Source: Thermogutta terrifontis
GTDB lineage: Bacteria > Planctomycetota > Planctomycetia > Pirellulales > Thermoguttaceae
DNA length: 64,000 bases
Reading direction: 5' to 3'
Assembly (NCBI RefSeq): GCF_002277955.1
Contig: NZ_CP018477.1
Location: 2,873,206-2,937,205, forward strand
Made by a program: the position numbers and the translations under genes. Under the pieces are notes generated by a model. It did not search any database, was not told where the DNA came from, and saw only the letters and a list, made by a program, of their open reading frames with translations. Positions 18,480-28,042 of this stretch are shown piece by piece. The stretch's first letter is position 1, and the number at the start of each line of letters is the position of its first letter.

Positions 18480-19595
18480 TCACCACAAACGCTGGACGTT
18501 GGTTCCCAGTCGGCGGATGAGCTTTCTCATTTCCAATACGCTGATGATGGCCAGCACCTGCGAGGCCGCCAGACCGGTCATTGCGATCACTTCATCGATG
18601 GGGGTGGGATCGCTGCGGATAGTCTGGAGGACCTGCTGCTCCAGCGGAGTGAGCTTGAGTTCGGCAGGCTGACGGATGGTGGTGCCATCAGAGCGAGCCA
18701 CGGGCCGCGCCAGCGGTCCCAGTTCTTCCAGGACGTCCTCCGGGGATTCCACCCATTTTGCACCATCTCGCAGAAGCCGGTTGCATCCCCGGGAATTCGG
18801 CGCGTCGGCGCGACCGGGAACGGCGAAGACCTCGCGGTTCTGCTCTACCGCGTGACGCGCCGTGATCAGCGCGCCGCTGGATTCGCCGGCTTCCACAATG
18901 ACCACGCCCAATGCCATGCCACTGATGATCCTGTTGCGCTGGGGGAACATCCCGCCGTGAGGCGGCGCGTGAGGAGGGGCTTCGCTAAGCAAGGCCCCGT
19001 GCTGCAAGATTTCTTCCGCGAGGGCTGCGTGCTCCGGCGGGTAAATGCGTGCCACTCCACTTCCCAGGACGGCGATGGTACGCCCGCCTGCCATCAGAGC
19101 GCCTCGATGGGCGGCGGCATCGATGCCTCGCGCCAGGCCACTGATGATCGTGACACCCGCCCGGGCCAAACCCGCGGCCAACCGCTCTGCCATGGCCAGA
19201 CCGTAGGTGGAAGCGTGGCGTGTTCCCACGATGGCCACGGCCAGCTCGTCTTCGGACTTCAGTTCGCCACGGGCAAAGAGAGCCAGGGGAGGGTCTGGAA
19301 TCTCCTTAAGTAATCGCGGATAACGGATGTGTTCCGGCCAGAGAATGTCGATTCCTGCTTTAAAGCAGGTTTCGATGAGCTCTTCCGTTTCCGCAACGGC
19401 TGGAGGATTGCGGAGCCTGGCAGCCAGACGGCGTCCCACCCCCGGAGTTTCCAGAAGGGCGTTTTCGCTCGCGGAGAAGACCTCTTCCGGCGAGCCAAAG
19501 CGATTGATGAGCAATTGATACAGCCGGGGACCGACACCCTCGATCAGGCTGAGTCTCAGGTGGGCCACCAGTCGGGCATGATAGGCATCATCCAT
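18480..19595 (-). CDS. dprA: DNA-processing protein DprA
   Basis: A 371-residue protein with the full DprA layout. An N-terminal helical SAM-like region (to about 85) contains a GVGRRLAARL motif. The Rossmann-like core has AIVGTRHASTYG, TIISGLARGIDAAAH and GGMFPQRNRIISGMA, then VIVEAGESSGALITARHA and REVFAVPG. A short C-terminal winged-helix-like domain follows. DprA binds single-stranded DNA and loads RecA, protecting incoming DNA during natural transformation. The protein starts at ATG 19595 with MDDAYHARL. No other competence gene is nearby except the distant DUF1559 prepilin-like protein. Confidence 0.95.
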   Translation of the reverse strand: MDDAYHARLVAHLRLSLIEGVGPRLYQLLINRFGSPEEVFSASENALLETPGVGRRLAARLRNPPAVAETEELIETCFKAGIDILWPEHIRYPRLLKEIPDPPLALFARGELKSEDELAVAIVGTRHASTYGLAMAERLAAGLARAGVTIISGLARGIDAAAHRGALMAGGRTIAVLGSGVARIYPPEHAALAEEILQHGALLSEAPPHAPPHGGMFPQRNRIISGMALGVVIVEAGESSGALITARHAVEQNREVFAVPGRADAPNSRGCNRLLRDGAKWVESPEDVLEELGPLARPVARSDGTTIRQPAELKLTPLEQQVLQTIRSDPTPIDEVIAMTGLAASQVLAIISVLEMRKLIRRLGTNVQRLW

Positions 19596-19769
19596 TAACC
19601 GACGGCGTTCCAGATCGCGTGAACTGAGAGGAATGACGATTCTTTCCCGTATGACATCAGCGGCCAGCTTGCCACTGGCGTTTCATTTTTACCGGGAAAG
19701 ACCGAGCTGTGGTAGATGGACGAACGGCAGGCGACTCCGTCGGTTCACTGATCGTATGGATAGAACGGC

Positions 19770-20006
19770 TCAATAAAGGATGCCCGACACCTGACGGAAG
19801 AGGACCCAGTTTCGCGTCCGGCGAACCTCAACCGGTCGCACGAACGCTCCCCGGGGGCCAAATGGTTCGTGAGGAACCCGGAAATAGGTGCGAATGAAAT
19901 ACTCTTCGGCCTCTGAATTCGGGCACTCGCTGACCGACACCAGCATCCAATCCACCTGCTCGTGCTCCATCACAGGGTCCGGCAGATACGTTCCAGCGCG
20001 CTGCAT
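19770..20006 (-). CDS. Small conserved-looking hypothetical protein
   Basis: 78 residues starting MQRAGTYLPDPVMEHEQVD. The ATG at 20006 is preceded on its strand by AAAGGAG with good spacing, which is the main reason to accept it. The open frame continues upstream to 20138, but that part lacks a ribosome binding site. No membrane segment or recognised motif. Acidic N-terminal half (EHEQVD, SEAEEYF), basic C-terminal half (RPVEVRRTRN). Confidence 0.5.
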   Translation of the reverse strand: MQRAGTYLPDPVMEHEQVDWMLVSVSECPNSEAEEYFIRTYFRVPHEPFGPRGAFVRPVEVRRTRNWVLFRQVSGILY

Positions 20007-20418
20007 CCTCTGGCTCCTTTCCTTCTCCTGACCACCCGAATTCCTGTAATGGCTCGGTTCTGGCAGAATGAAGAGCGATCTGCATGCCAAACGATTATGA
20101 GCATGTCGGATAGGAGGAAAGTGAGCCAAAAGGCCCATGGCTCGTCGGGTGTGAAGAGAATTCAGAAAGCCATCCTGTGCTCATCGGGCAACACGTCACG
20201 TTGTCCGATCGCAACACGCTCTGATGCACCGGAAGGAGAACAGAGAGCCGAGGAAGTCATCTGCCCAGCGCAACCAGGATGGCGGCCAAAACCAAAAACG
20301 GGTTCCTCGACCTCGCGGGGGAGACCGGCGACCGGTCCCGCCGAACAGTGGTGGGAATCGATTCCGCCGGTGGGACGCGATGATTCTTCTCAAAGCTCAA
20401 AGAATTGATCGGAGTTTC

Positions 20419-20703
20419 TCACTTCGCTTGATGGGCCGATGGAGTGGGTGCCGGCGCTGCCGGGGTTTCCGAGGAATTGTCGAGAGGCATCTCTGGCTGG
20501 GGCAAATACCCGTGCCGCCGGTAATAAATGCGGCGTACGGTATTCCCGTAAAAGTGTCCAAAGCGGTTGGGACGTTCCAGAAGCGGCAAGGACCGAATCG
20601 CCTCGCGATACTCTCGCCGGCTGCTCGCCGAAGCATCGCGATCAAGCCCCAGGGTCCAACCACACGCCAGCACCATGGCCGCGATCAAAATCCAGCGACG
20701 CAT
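20419..20703 (-). CDS. Small secreted hypothetical protein
   Basis: 94 residues. The N-terminus MRRWILIAAMVLACGWTLG is a signal peptide, possibly cleaved after the ASA at 25-27. The mature part is basic and tyrosine-rich (GNTVRRIYYRRHGYLP) and ends in a Pro/Ala-rich tail. GGAGG lies nine bases before ATG 20703. Planctomycetes encode many short secreted proteins of this kind. I do not recognise the family. Confidence 0.65.
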   Translation of the reverse strand: MRRWILIAAMVLACGWTLGLDRDASASSRREYREAIRSLPLLERPNRFGHFYGNTVRRIYYRRHGYLPQPEMPLDNSSETPAAPAPTPSAHQAK

Positions 20704-21285
20704 GAATCGGTCCTCCTGTGTTGGGAAATCCGAGTTGCCTCCGAAAACTCAAATCACCAATGAGGGCGCACAAACACTCCGGAAATCGTGACTGGAAACG
20801 GCGCGCGCCTCGTGACTGTCGCCGACCCTGCTGCCTGAGCTCGGCCTGCTATTCCCACTTGCCACACATCCTGTAAAGGGATGAACGACCTATCCGGAAA
20901 GCCGCACGTGGGGATTTCACAGGCCACGCCATGTTTGGGGTAAAAACAGCGAATCGAATCCCGCGTTTGCCCGAACGGCATGCCTTTTCAAATATTGTTT
21001 TTCGGCACGCGGGTGCCATCGATTAATACGTGGTGGGAAACCATCGAGTTTACCGAATGGAGTGATTTTGCCCAGGTGGGTTGGCAGAGCAGATTGATAC
21101 TCGGTTCCAGCATTGGAAGAGAAGTGCAACCGCGATGTACCGTCGCTGGCAGTCTGCAAGCGCGCAGGTAGCACGTTGGCGCGATCATTACCCTATCACC
21201 ACCGCACTTTGACGGCCAGAACGTCGCGTTGACGAAGCCGCTCAGCCTTCTGGCCGTTTAAATTACCCGCGATGGCATTCCGTCA
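20704..21285. other. Gene-free stretch, nothing confident
   Basis: About 580 bases. Short open frames exist on both strands (for example minus 20754-20981 and 20917-21174), but none has a ribosome binding site or recognisable motif. Hairpins of the dispersed family are absent here, unlike most long gaps in the window. A decayed gene cannot be excluded. Confidence 0.4.
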
Positions 21286-21768
21286 TCACGGCGAGTTATT
21301 GTTGGAGGAATTCGGGGCCGGCGGTGGGCTGCTCAATTGGGTGAGCACCTGAAGGATGCTGTTGAGATGCGCCATCCGCGGGCCGAACCGATCGACAAAT
21401 TCGGTAAACATGAACTCGCCGTCAAGAAGGGCGTCAAAGTTCTCGTTAACTTCTTTAGTGAGTTGGTGAAGAAATTCCGTTTGGACACGGGCGAGGGCTT
21501 CGGCGGCCTCGCGGCATTTTCGGGCAAGATGCGGATTGGCTTGGCGCCATTGCCCGAGTTCAATCGCTCGTTGTCGCTGTGTATTCTGCACGTGGTTGAC
21601 GAGGTCTTCGAGCAACTTGGTTTGCCGCTGCTCGATGGCCAGCAACTGACGCAGGAGCATGGCCACTTCGGCAAGGCTCCCCGCGGGAGGAGGTGCAGGT
21701 GGGGGAGTCGCCTGGGAGACATCGATTTGGGTAAAAAGTGGCGGCCGCATGGGTCGGTTCTCGCTCAT
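21286..21768 (-). CDS. Hypothetical protein with coiled-coil region
   Basis: 160 residues. A Pro/Ala-rich N-terminus (residues 10-30) precedes a long helical stretch (30-125), probably coiled coil: AMLLRQLLAIEQRQTKLLEDL, then ARKCREAAEALARVQTEFLHQL. The tail is Ser/Pro/Asn-rich. The ATG at 21768 is preceded by GGAGG with good spacing and, further upstream, a TATACT box. There is no signal peptide, so it is probably cytoplasmic. The function is not recognised; it may be a structural or adaptor protein. Confidence 0.65.
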   Translation of the reverse strand: MSENRPMRPPLFTQIDVSQATPPPAPPPAGSLAEVAMLLRQLLAIEQRQTKLLEDLVNHVQNTQRQRAIELGQWRQANPHLARKCREAAEALARVQTEFLHQLTKEVNENFDALLDGEFMFTEFVDRFGPRMAHLNSILQVLTQLSSPPPAPNSSNNNSP

Positions 21769-22056
21769 GGTCGCTATACCTCCTTCATTTAACAGATCAG
21801 TATAACCAGAACCGACCGGAAAAGTCGAGTGTCAGGCGCGGGACTTGAGAAAAAGTTTTTCTCCTCCCCTTGAAAAAAGATTCCCGCGCCCGTAAATCCC
21901 GCAAACTCTCTGTCTCAAGAACATCCGACGGAAGCGTAAAGTTCCGCGCCAGCCATAACCGATGACCATGACGCGTGCGGGAGATTTGCCGGTTCTCCCG
22001 TCTGAACTGGCTCAGCAAAGAGTTGGCAAACCCCGAGTTGGCAGCAGCGAGGGCTT

Positions 22057-22683
22057 ATGAAGCAGCATGATAATGTGGGGACCAGGTCGTCCCTGCGGCT
22101 AGGCTTTTTCACCGCACTCCCACTCGCGGACGGAGGATACGTAGGGGGATACCTGATCCTCAATGGGGTAGGGCGCCCTGTTGAATTCCACTGCACGACT
22201 CCTGTCCGACCCACCCGAGCACAGGAAATCCTTTATGGCCCCACCCTCAAGCCGTATCTTCTCGGTGAACAGATGGCGCCGGCCCTGATCGCCAAGGCCA
22301 AATCGGCAGCGGAAATCATTTTTGTCTCCGAGTGGGAGGCCCTGACTCTCTCTCAGGTCGTGGACGAGCCGGTAGCGCTCGTGGTGTCGCCCGAAACGAG
22401 CGCGGCAGTCGAGCATGAATCGGCGGCGAGTGGTGAATCTACACGTTGTGTTTACTCGCCCATTGGTGCCAGGGCCGCGGGCACAGCCCTGCTTGAATGC
22501 GGGGTCCTTCCCGCCTGCCAAACTCTGCAGATCGGGCGAAACACACTCCTTGTTCCTGAATCGTCGGTCGAGGGAATAACCCGGGTCCAGGAATATCTTT
22601 CCCCGTGGGCTGGGGCGTTCGACCTACTGGAGCCATTTGGAAGGATTCGCGCGGCCCTCGAGGAAGCCCTTCGACGGGGGTGA
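22057..22683 (+). CDS. Hypothetical protein upstream of the SNF2 helicase
   Basis: 208 residues, soluble, no signal peptide. The start region SSLRLGFFTALPLADGGYVGGYLILNGVGRPVEFHCTTP reads as a beta-rich domain. ILYGPTLKPYLLGEQMAPALIAKAK and a C-terminal LLEPFGRIRAALEEALRRG follow. I do not recognise a family. The helicase gene begins six bases after its stop, so the two are very probably co-transcribed and perhaps functionally linked. Confidence 0.7.
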   Translation: MKQHDNVGTRSSLRLGFFTALPLADGGYVGGYLILNGVGRPVEFHCTTPVRPTRAQEILYGPTLKPYLLGEQMAPALIAKAKSAAEIIFVSEWEALTLSQVVDEPVALVVSPETSAAVEHESAASGESTRCVYSPIGARAAGTALLECGVLPACQTLQIGRNTLLVPESSVEGITRVQEYLSPWAGAFDLLEPFGRIRAALEEALRRG

Positions 22684-22689
22684 TCCGCG

Positions 22690-24687
22690 ATGCTCTTCCG
22701 CATTCTCTGGCGACGCCGAAAGGAGTCCGAACGTCCACACACTGCGGTGGCCAACGGAGAGAAGTCCCCAAATTCGATGGCGCCATTCACGCTTCACACA
22801 GATAGCCCTTTGGCGATGCCGGCTGCAGAATCCTCACCTTTGGACACATACCAACCATTCACACTGAGCTTCCGGATCGATCCGTATGTGACCGGCTGGA
22901 ATCGCGGACTGGAACGCGGGCTGCCCGTGGAAACGCAAACATGGGAACTGGCCGGCCCAGCTTTCCGAGTTCTCTCCCTCAATCCAGGGGTTAACAAAAT
23001 CGAGATCAAAAGCTTTTTCTTTCTTTCTCACGACGATGCTCCAAGCCCAGAAGGTCTGCTGCCAAATGGAAGCGAGCCATCCGGCCAAAGAGTAACCGGC
23101 GCAGACGACCCGGTGGGTGCCCCCTTCTCTGGGAAGCAGTGCGTGACGGGTCATGGCATTCGGCCGCAATGTGGTGTCAAATGTGATGCGGCGGTCCTTC
23201 TTGAGCGATTGGCGGCCGGTGCCGGACACCGCATCTGCCCGCCTGAAGATGTCATCAAGCTGGAAGACAGACTCCAGTATTTACTGCAGCCACCCCTGGA
23301 GTTCATTCTTGCGGAACGCCAGCTTGAATTTCCCCACCCGCCGTTCCCCTACCAGTTGGAAGGAGTCGCGTTTTTATTTCCCCGTCATGCGGCCATTTTG
23401 GCGGATGAGATGGGCCTGGGTAAAACAATGCAGGCCATCACGGCCATCCGCTTACTGCTTCGGTGTGGCGAAGTGCGGCGGGTATTGCTGATCTGTCCGA
23501 AACCTCTTGTGAGCAACTGGCGTCGGGAGTTCGAGCTTTGGGCTCCTGAAATACCAGTCATGGTGATTGAAGGTGAACCGCAGCGTCGCCGCTGGCAGTG
23601 GGAGTTGACCACCGTCCCGGTGAAGATCGCCAATTACGAACTGTTACCTCGTGATCAGGAATTCTTCACGGCAAAGGATGAAACCGGCGAGCCAAGGGTG
23701 AGCTTTGACCTGGTGGTCCTCGACGAGTCCCAACGGATTAAGAATCGTGCCGGAGCCACCAGCCAGGCAGTTCGCGCCATCTCCCGCAAACGGAGTTGGG
23801 CCCTGACGGGCACCCCAGTGGAAAACAGCACCGACGATTTGGTGGGGATTTTCGAATTTCTTTCCCCCGGATTTCTCACTCCGGATATGAAACCCCATCG
23901 CCTGGGGACAACCATCGCCGATTTCGTACTACGGCGAACAAAGGACGAGGTGCTGACGGACCTGCCGCCCAAGCTGTTCCGCGATGCCGAGATCGAACTG
24001 ACTCCCGAGCAGTGGAAAACCTACGAGATGGCGGAAAAGGAAGGCGTCCTGCGGCTGTCCGAACTGGGTGCGGAAATCACCATTCAGCACGTCTTCGAGC
24101 TTGTCATCCGCCTGAAGCAAATCTGCAATTTCGATCCCGTCACCGGTGCAAGCGCGAAGATGGAGCGACTCGAAGCTGACCTGGAAGAAATCGCCGACAG
24201 CGGCCGAAAGGCCATCATCTTCAGCCAGTGGGTGGGGACGCTGGAAGAAATTGGACGACGCCTGCCCCAGTATCGGCCCCTTTATTTCCATGGTCGCATT
24301 CCTCCGCGCCAGCGGGAGGAAGTCATCCGCCGCTTTCGCGAGGATCCTCAGCACCGAATTCTCTTGATGAGTTACGGAGCCGGGAGCGTGGGACTCAATT
24401 TGCAGTTCGTCAACTACGTGTTCCTATTCGATCGCTGGTGGAACCCCGCGGTTGAGGACCAGGCGATCAATCGGGCGCACCGTATCGGGGCAGCAGGGCC
24501 AGTTATTGTGACCAGATTTTTGGCTGTGGACACCATCGAACAGCGGATCAATACCATCCTTGAACAAAAACGGGCGCTGTTTGAAACCATTTTTTCCGCC
24601 ACCACGCCCAAAAAACTGGCGCTCACCCAGGAAGAGATTTTCTCGCTCTTCAACTTGCACATTCCAGGGACGGCGGAAGCAGCCTGA
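22690..24687 (+). CDS. SNF2-family DNA helicase/ATPase
   Basis: A 665-residue SF2 ATPase. The N-terminal 210 residues are not recognised. The motor has LPYQLEGVAFL-type opening (PFPYQLEGVAFLF) and motif I ADEMGLGKTMQA. Motif Ia is RVLLICPKPLVSNWRREFE, motif II LVVLDESQ (DESQ instead of DEAH) and motif III WALTGTPVEN. A C-terminal RecA-like lobe carries KAIIFSQWVGTLEEIG and ILLMSYGAGSVGLNLQ. Motif VI is QAINRAHRIG. Such enzymes translocate on duplex DNA to remodel protein-DNA complexes; bacterial members include transcription-recycling and defence-linked proteins. It follows a 208-residue hypothetical by six bases. Residues 1-60 look low in structure, so the true start could be further in. Confidence 0.9.
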   Translation: MLFRILWRRRKESERPHTAVANGEKSPNSMAPFTLHTDSPLAMPAAESSPLDTYQPFTLSFRIDPYVTGWNRGLERGLPVETQTWELAGPAFRVLSLNPGVNKIEIKSFFFLSHDDAPSPEGLLPNGSEPSGQRVTGADDPVGAPFSGKQCVTGHGIRPQCGVKCDAAVLLERLAAGAGHRICPPEDVIKLEDRLQYLLQPPLEFILAERQLEFPHPPFPYQLEGVAFLFPRHAAILADEMGLGKTMQAITAIRLLLRCGEVRRVLLICPKPLVSNWRREFELWAPEIPVMVIEGEPQRRRWQWELTTVPVKIANYELLPRDQEFFTAKDETGEPRVSFDLVVLDESQRIKNRAGATSQAVRAISRKRSWALTGTPVENSTDDLVGIFEFLSPGFLTPDMKPHRLGTTIADFVLRRTKDEVLTDLPPKLFRDAEIELTPEQWKTYEMAEKEGVLRLSELGAEITIQHVFELVIRLKQICNFDPVTGASAKMERLEADLEEIADSGRKAIIFSQWVGTLEEIGRRLPQYRPLYFHGRIPPRQREEVIRRFREDPQHRILLMSYGAGSVGLNLQFVNYVFLFDRWWNPAVEDQAINRAHRIGAAGPVIVTRFLAVDTIEQRINTILEQKRALFETIFSATTPKKLALTQEEIFSLFNLHIPGTAEAA

Positions 24688-25220
24688 AATCTCTTTTTCA
24701 GGGGTATTGCCGCCCGCCATCGTGGGGACATCCCCCGGCTGCGGAAAAATTTGCTGCGTCGTGCGTGCGCTGGGGGCAGATCGAGCTATTCCAGTAGATG
24801 GAGAGCAACAACTGCTGCGGGGCGACGGCCACGCAAAAAGGTACGTCGATTTGACCGGTCTGGGGGAGGCGAATCGAACGGGCGCTGGCCGTCCCCCGAG
24901 CAGTTTGTTTGCCCTGTTGACATCGATACGAAGCACGCACAACCCCCGCTTCCCGTTTTGAAAGAGTGGGCGAGGCGTCTTTTCCCTCCGGTTCGCCCAC
25001 TCTTTCTCTTTCTTGTTCGCGCAGTTTATCTGCTTCGAGAAATGCGGCGGTGGAGGAGACAAGAAAAAGGGGAATTTTTCGGGTCAGTTGGACACGGAAA
25101 AGCGATGCATGAATTCCACCTACCGAAATCCGAGGCACCGAAATATGCGTCATATCACGTAGCGGCGAACTCTCCGCAGACGGCGCGAACGGTCCATTCG
25201 AGGAGCATCAAACGGCCGCC
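24688..25220. other. Convergent intergenic region
   Basis: About 530 bases between the plus-strand helicase and the minus-strand glycosyltransferase. It contains a strong plus-strand terminator at 24961. Open frames crossing it lack ribosome binding sites and recognisable motifs. Confidence 0.5.
24961..25012 (+). terminator. Rho-independent-like terminator
   Basis: A 13-base perfect stem (AAAGAGTGGGCGA at 24961-24973 with its complement at 24993-25005) is followed by CTCTTTCTTG. It probably ends helicase-operon transcripts before the convergent glycosyltransferase gene. Confidence 0.6.
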
Positions 25221-26375
25221 TCACCCAATGACTTGCCATAGCGTGCCAGCATCCTGCGCCGTGATGACCCGCGCCCCGCGCTTGAGTGGCGATATCATCG
25301 GCGGGGGATGGTCCGTCAAACAGATGACGTCGGCGTTTTGAATAAGAGTTGCTGGCGGATTGGCTCGAGGTGCCACGATAAGTACCCGGCATTCTGCCCG
25401 CGAGTGAAACCTCTTCTGCACCCCGTACACCACGATTTCAACCTCCGGTCTGGGGTGTGTGGGACTTCGTTCTCGCCCGATCAGGGTCAGCAATACATTT
25501 TTCAATGCCCCAGGAAGTCGCTCACACTCATCGGGTTGCCCGTTGACGACGATATCCAGGTCAAGAATATCTCGTTTAGCCAGGCCATTGCGACATCGTG
25601 TCAGCCGACCTGCTCGATGAAAATACTCGATATTCACCCCGTGACGGATTTTGTCGGGGGCGGTTGCCACTCGGGGATGCCAGAGATGATACGTCCAGGT
25701 GCGATTTCTCAGGGAAACAACGCGCACCCCTACCCTGTGAAGTCGAAGGCCCAAATCATCATCTTCGCAACCCCAACCACGGTAATTCTCGTCAAACCCA
25801 TTAATTCGCTCAAAATCCTCTCGCCAGAGGGCAAGATTTCCGCTGAGAACCCTCGGCTTGGTCGGGTGGCGGAGGACGTGATATAAAACCGCCTTCAGGT
25901 GCGCCCTGCGCAGCCGCGAGATCTCTCGCCTTGGTGCCCACTGGGTGAAGACCCCGGATTGGACGGCCTGCTCCGTAAACGCCTGCGTCACCTGTTGATC
26001 CAGGCGGAGGCAGTCCGTGGTCATCGCCCGGCCAGGGTGACGCGCTCGCATGTGCACCGCCAAATGATCCGGTGGAACGACGCAATCGCCATCCAGAAAC
26101 AGCACGTACGGTGCCGCCGATGCCGCGAATCCTTCATTTCTGGCCCTGGCGGGACAGAATCCGTCATGGGGATGAGTCACAAACTTGACGGTCAGCCCGG
26201 TTTCCTGGCGAAATTGCTCCACAATTCGGGGCGTTTCGTCCTGGGAGCCATCGTCGGCCACCACGATTTCGAACGGTGGCGGGTCCTTTTGAACCGCCAG
26301 AGATAAAAGTACCCGACGAAGATGCCACGGTCGCTCGAACGTCGTTACGACCACGGCCAGTTCAGGTTTACTCAT
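25221..26375 (-). CDS. Family 2 glycosyltransferase
   Basis: 384 residues. The GT-A fold opens with AVVVTTFERPWHLRRVLLSL and FEIVVADDGSQDET. The metal-binding DxD is in VLFLDGDCVVP. A galactosyltransferase-type C-terminal motif, GFDENYRGWGCEDDDLGLRLHR, supplies the catalytic acidic residues. After about residue 240 comes an extra region of unknown role ending in AQDAGTLWQVIG. There are no membrane segments, so it is cytoplasmic or peripheral. It likely adds sugars to a surface glycan. It stands alone, convergent with the helicase operon. Confidence 0.85.
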   Translation of the reverse strand: MSKPELAVVVTTFERPWHLRRVLLSLAVQKDPPPFEIVVADDGSQDETPRIVEQFRQETGLTVKFVTHPHDGFCPARARNEGFAASAAPYVLFLDGDCVVPPDHLAVHMRARHPGRAMTTDCLRLDQQVTQAFTEQAVQSGVFTQWAPRREISRLRRAHLKAVLYHVLRHPTKPRVLSGNLALWREDFERINGFDENYRGWGCEDDDLGLRLHRVGVRVVSLRNRTWTYHLWHPRVATAPDKIRHGVNIEYFHRAGRLTRCRNGLAKRDILDLDIVVNGQPDECERLPGALKNVLLTLIGRERSPTHPRPEVEIVVYGVQKRFHSRAECRVLIVAPRANPPATLIQNADVICLTDHPPPMISPLKRGARVITAQDAGTLWQVIG

Positions 26376-27015
26376 GGGTTCCGTCCCAAGCTGCTCGTGT
26401 CTCAGACGTGACAGGGAAAATTCGCGTTCGCGTCTTTTTCAGGCCGGTAGTGGATTGTCCCCGATTACGCCATTATGGGCTGACTGGATGAACCGAACAA
26501 TTTCAATTCAGGCTGACTCATCCCACCTCTTTCTATTTGCAGCTATGACAGGCCGAAGGCTCACTTATTGTAGGGGCAGTTTATGAATTGGCCCCATGTT
26601 TAAACAGAAACCGCGGAAAGCACGGGGAAGCCGGTCCGCGCGAGGAATTGTCCAACGACGCAATGCGGACCTGATAGGCAGGTCCCTCCGGGATGGATTT
26701 TACCCTTCATGACCTCGTCGAGGTCTGGGCTTCTTTCCCGCGGGAGAGACACAATTTTGAAATGGGTGAGCGATTTAGGCTACCAGCGGAGCTGCGCACG
26801 GCGACACGCTTGTCGCGCCGCGCGACAGGCTTTGAGTAAAAAACCCTGATTCCCGCCCAGTTGGTTGCCTTCAAGATCACAGGCCCAGGCTTTAACTCGT
26901 GAATGGTGCATCACTTCCACTGGGCAGGTTTTTGTCGTGCGGGGTAGTTGAGGGAATGGCACGTGCCCTGCGATCACCAGCTTCCCCGCGAAAAACCCCA
27001 ACAAAAAAGTCGCGC
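26376..27015. other. Gene-free stretch with repeats
   Basis: About 640 bases upstream of the DUF1559 promoter. It holds one degenerate palindrome and one hairpin of the dispersed family (26570-26690) and otherwise nothing I recognise. Confidence 0.5.
26570..26690. repeat. Degenerate palindrome and one hairpin
   Basis: A degenerate copy of the palindrome (GTAGGGGCAGTTTATGAATT) at 26570, then GACCTG-ATAGG-CAGGTC at 26668-26684 flanked by CCTCCGG. Confidence 0.65.
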
Positions 27016-27045
27016 TTGACGATTGTCGCATCCGGGTACTACAAT
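27016..27045 (+). promoter_or_regulatory. Probable promoter of the DUF1559 gene
   Basis: TTGACG at 27016-27021, an 18-base spacer and TACAAT at 27040-27045, about 80 bases before the ribosome binding site GGAGG at 27111. Confidence 0.45.
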
Positions 27046-27124
27046 ACCGCAGGATAATGAGATTGAGTCTCAGAACGACTATGGACAGCGAAGAGACATT
27101 CTTTAGACCTGGAGGATCGTGAAC

Positions 27125-27909
27125 ATGCATACTCCTGCAAAGCGTCTCGGCATCCGGCGTTTACCCTCGTTGAGCTTTTGGTTGTTATTGCGATCGTGGC
27201 CATCCTGGTGAGTCTGCTCCTTCCGGCAACCCAGATGGCTCGCGAAGCTGCACGCAGCGCCCAATGTCGCAGTCACCTCCGTCAAATTGGCATTGCCGTC
27301 CACCATTATGCCAACCTCCACGACGGGGTGATGCCATTCCACGTTGGCGAAGGGGACCTCACGGATCCGAGCCAGTCGGCCGTTGAAGCACTGCTCCCGT
27401 TCTGTGAAAACAATCGAGCGATTTTCGCCTGCCCTGGCGATGTGGGTACCAGGGAAGATTCCACCCCGTTCTCGAAGTCACTGGGCACAAGTTACAAGCT
27501 GGAAGGCCGCGCGTTCAGCCAGCGGTTCCTCCCCGAGCGGATCGTGATGGAATACGACAAAAAGACCGGCACCTGGAAACCCAAGAAGAAAGAGTCCAAG
27601 CCGTGGTTTGTTCGCCGTTTGGAGGACCACATTCAGGGTTATGACACCAAGAAGGCGGCCGAGGGTAAGGAACTCAAACCGGAGGACCGGGTCCAGTCTC
27701 ATCAAATCCAACTGGCACGCGATCTCTTTGAACCCTGGAAAGCCGGGGAAATCAAGTCTTTTCCGCTCCGAGGCGTATTTACCGTCCAGCCGTTTCACGC
27801 AGGACACATGAACGTGCTCTTCGTGGACGGACATGTGGTCACGGTGGGCAGCAAAACTGAGTGGGAACTGCTTCGCGGAAAAGATCCTAACGCCAAGGAC
27901 GACGACTGA
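27125..27909 (+). CDS. DUF1559 prepilin-like protein with apparent frameshift in the pilin signal
   Basis: Planctomycete DUF1559 proteins begin with a type IV prepilin leader (short basic peptide, then [11 protein letters not shown]) and carry a late DGHV motif. Here GGAGG precedes ATG 27125, which reads [12 protein letters not shown] in one frame. [23 protein letters not shown] then continues from 27160 in another frame, which stays open to 27909 and contains [13 protein letters not shown]. The invariant Gly before the cleavage site is missing. A loss of four bases between RR and F would explain both. Unless this is a sequencing error, the protein cannot be made as a normal prepilin; an internal start (TTG 27178) would leave most of the membrane helix without the signal. 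Confidence 0.7.
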
Positions 27910-28042
27910 GTGACCATTTGAAAGTGGTCTGCCGTGACCAAGCCCGGCGGCGGGCTGCCCGCCTGGTCTGCTGAGGCGTTGACGGCGACGTCAAGATCAT
28001 TCCTCAAATGCGAACCATCGATCCGTGAGAGAAAGGAAAACC

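Noticed and set aside
24751-25341. 196-codon plus-strand open frame
   Set aside because: Crosses a strong terminator and overlaps the end of the glycosyltransferase gene; basic, low-complexity peptide.
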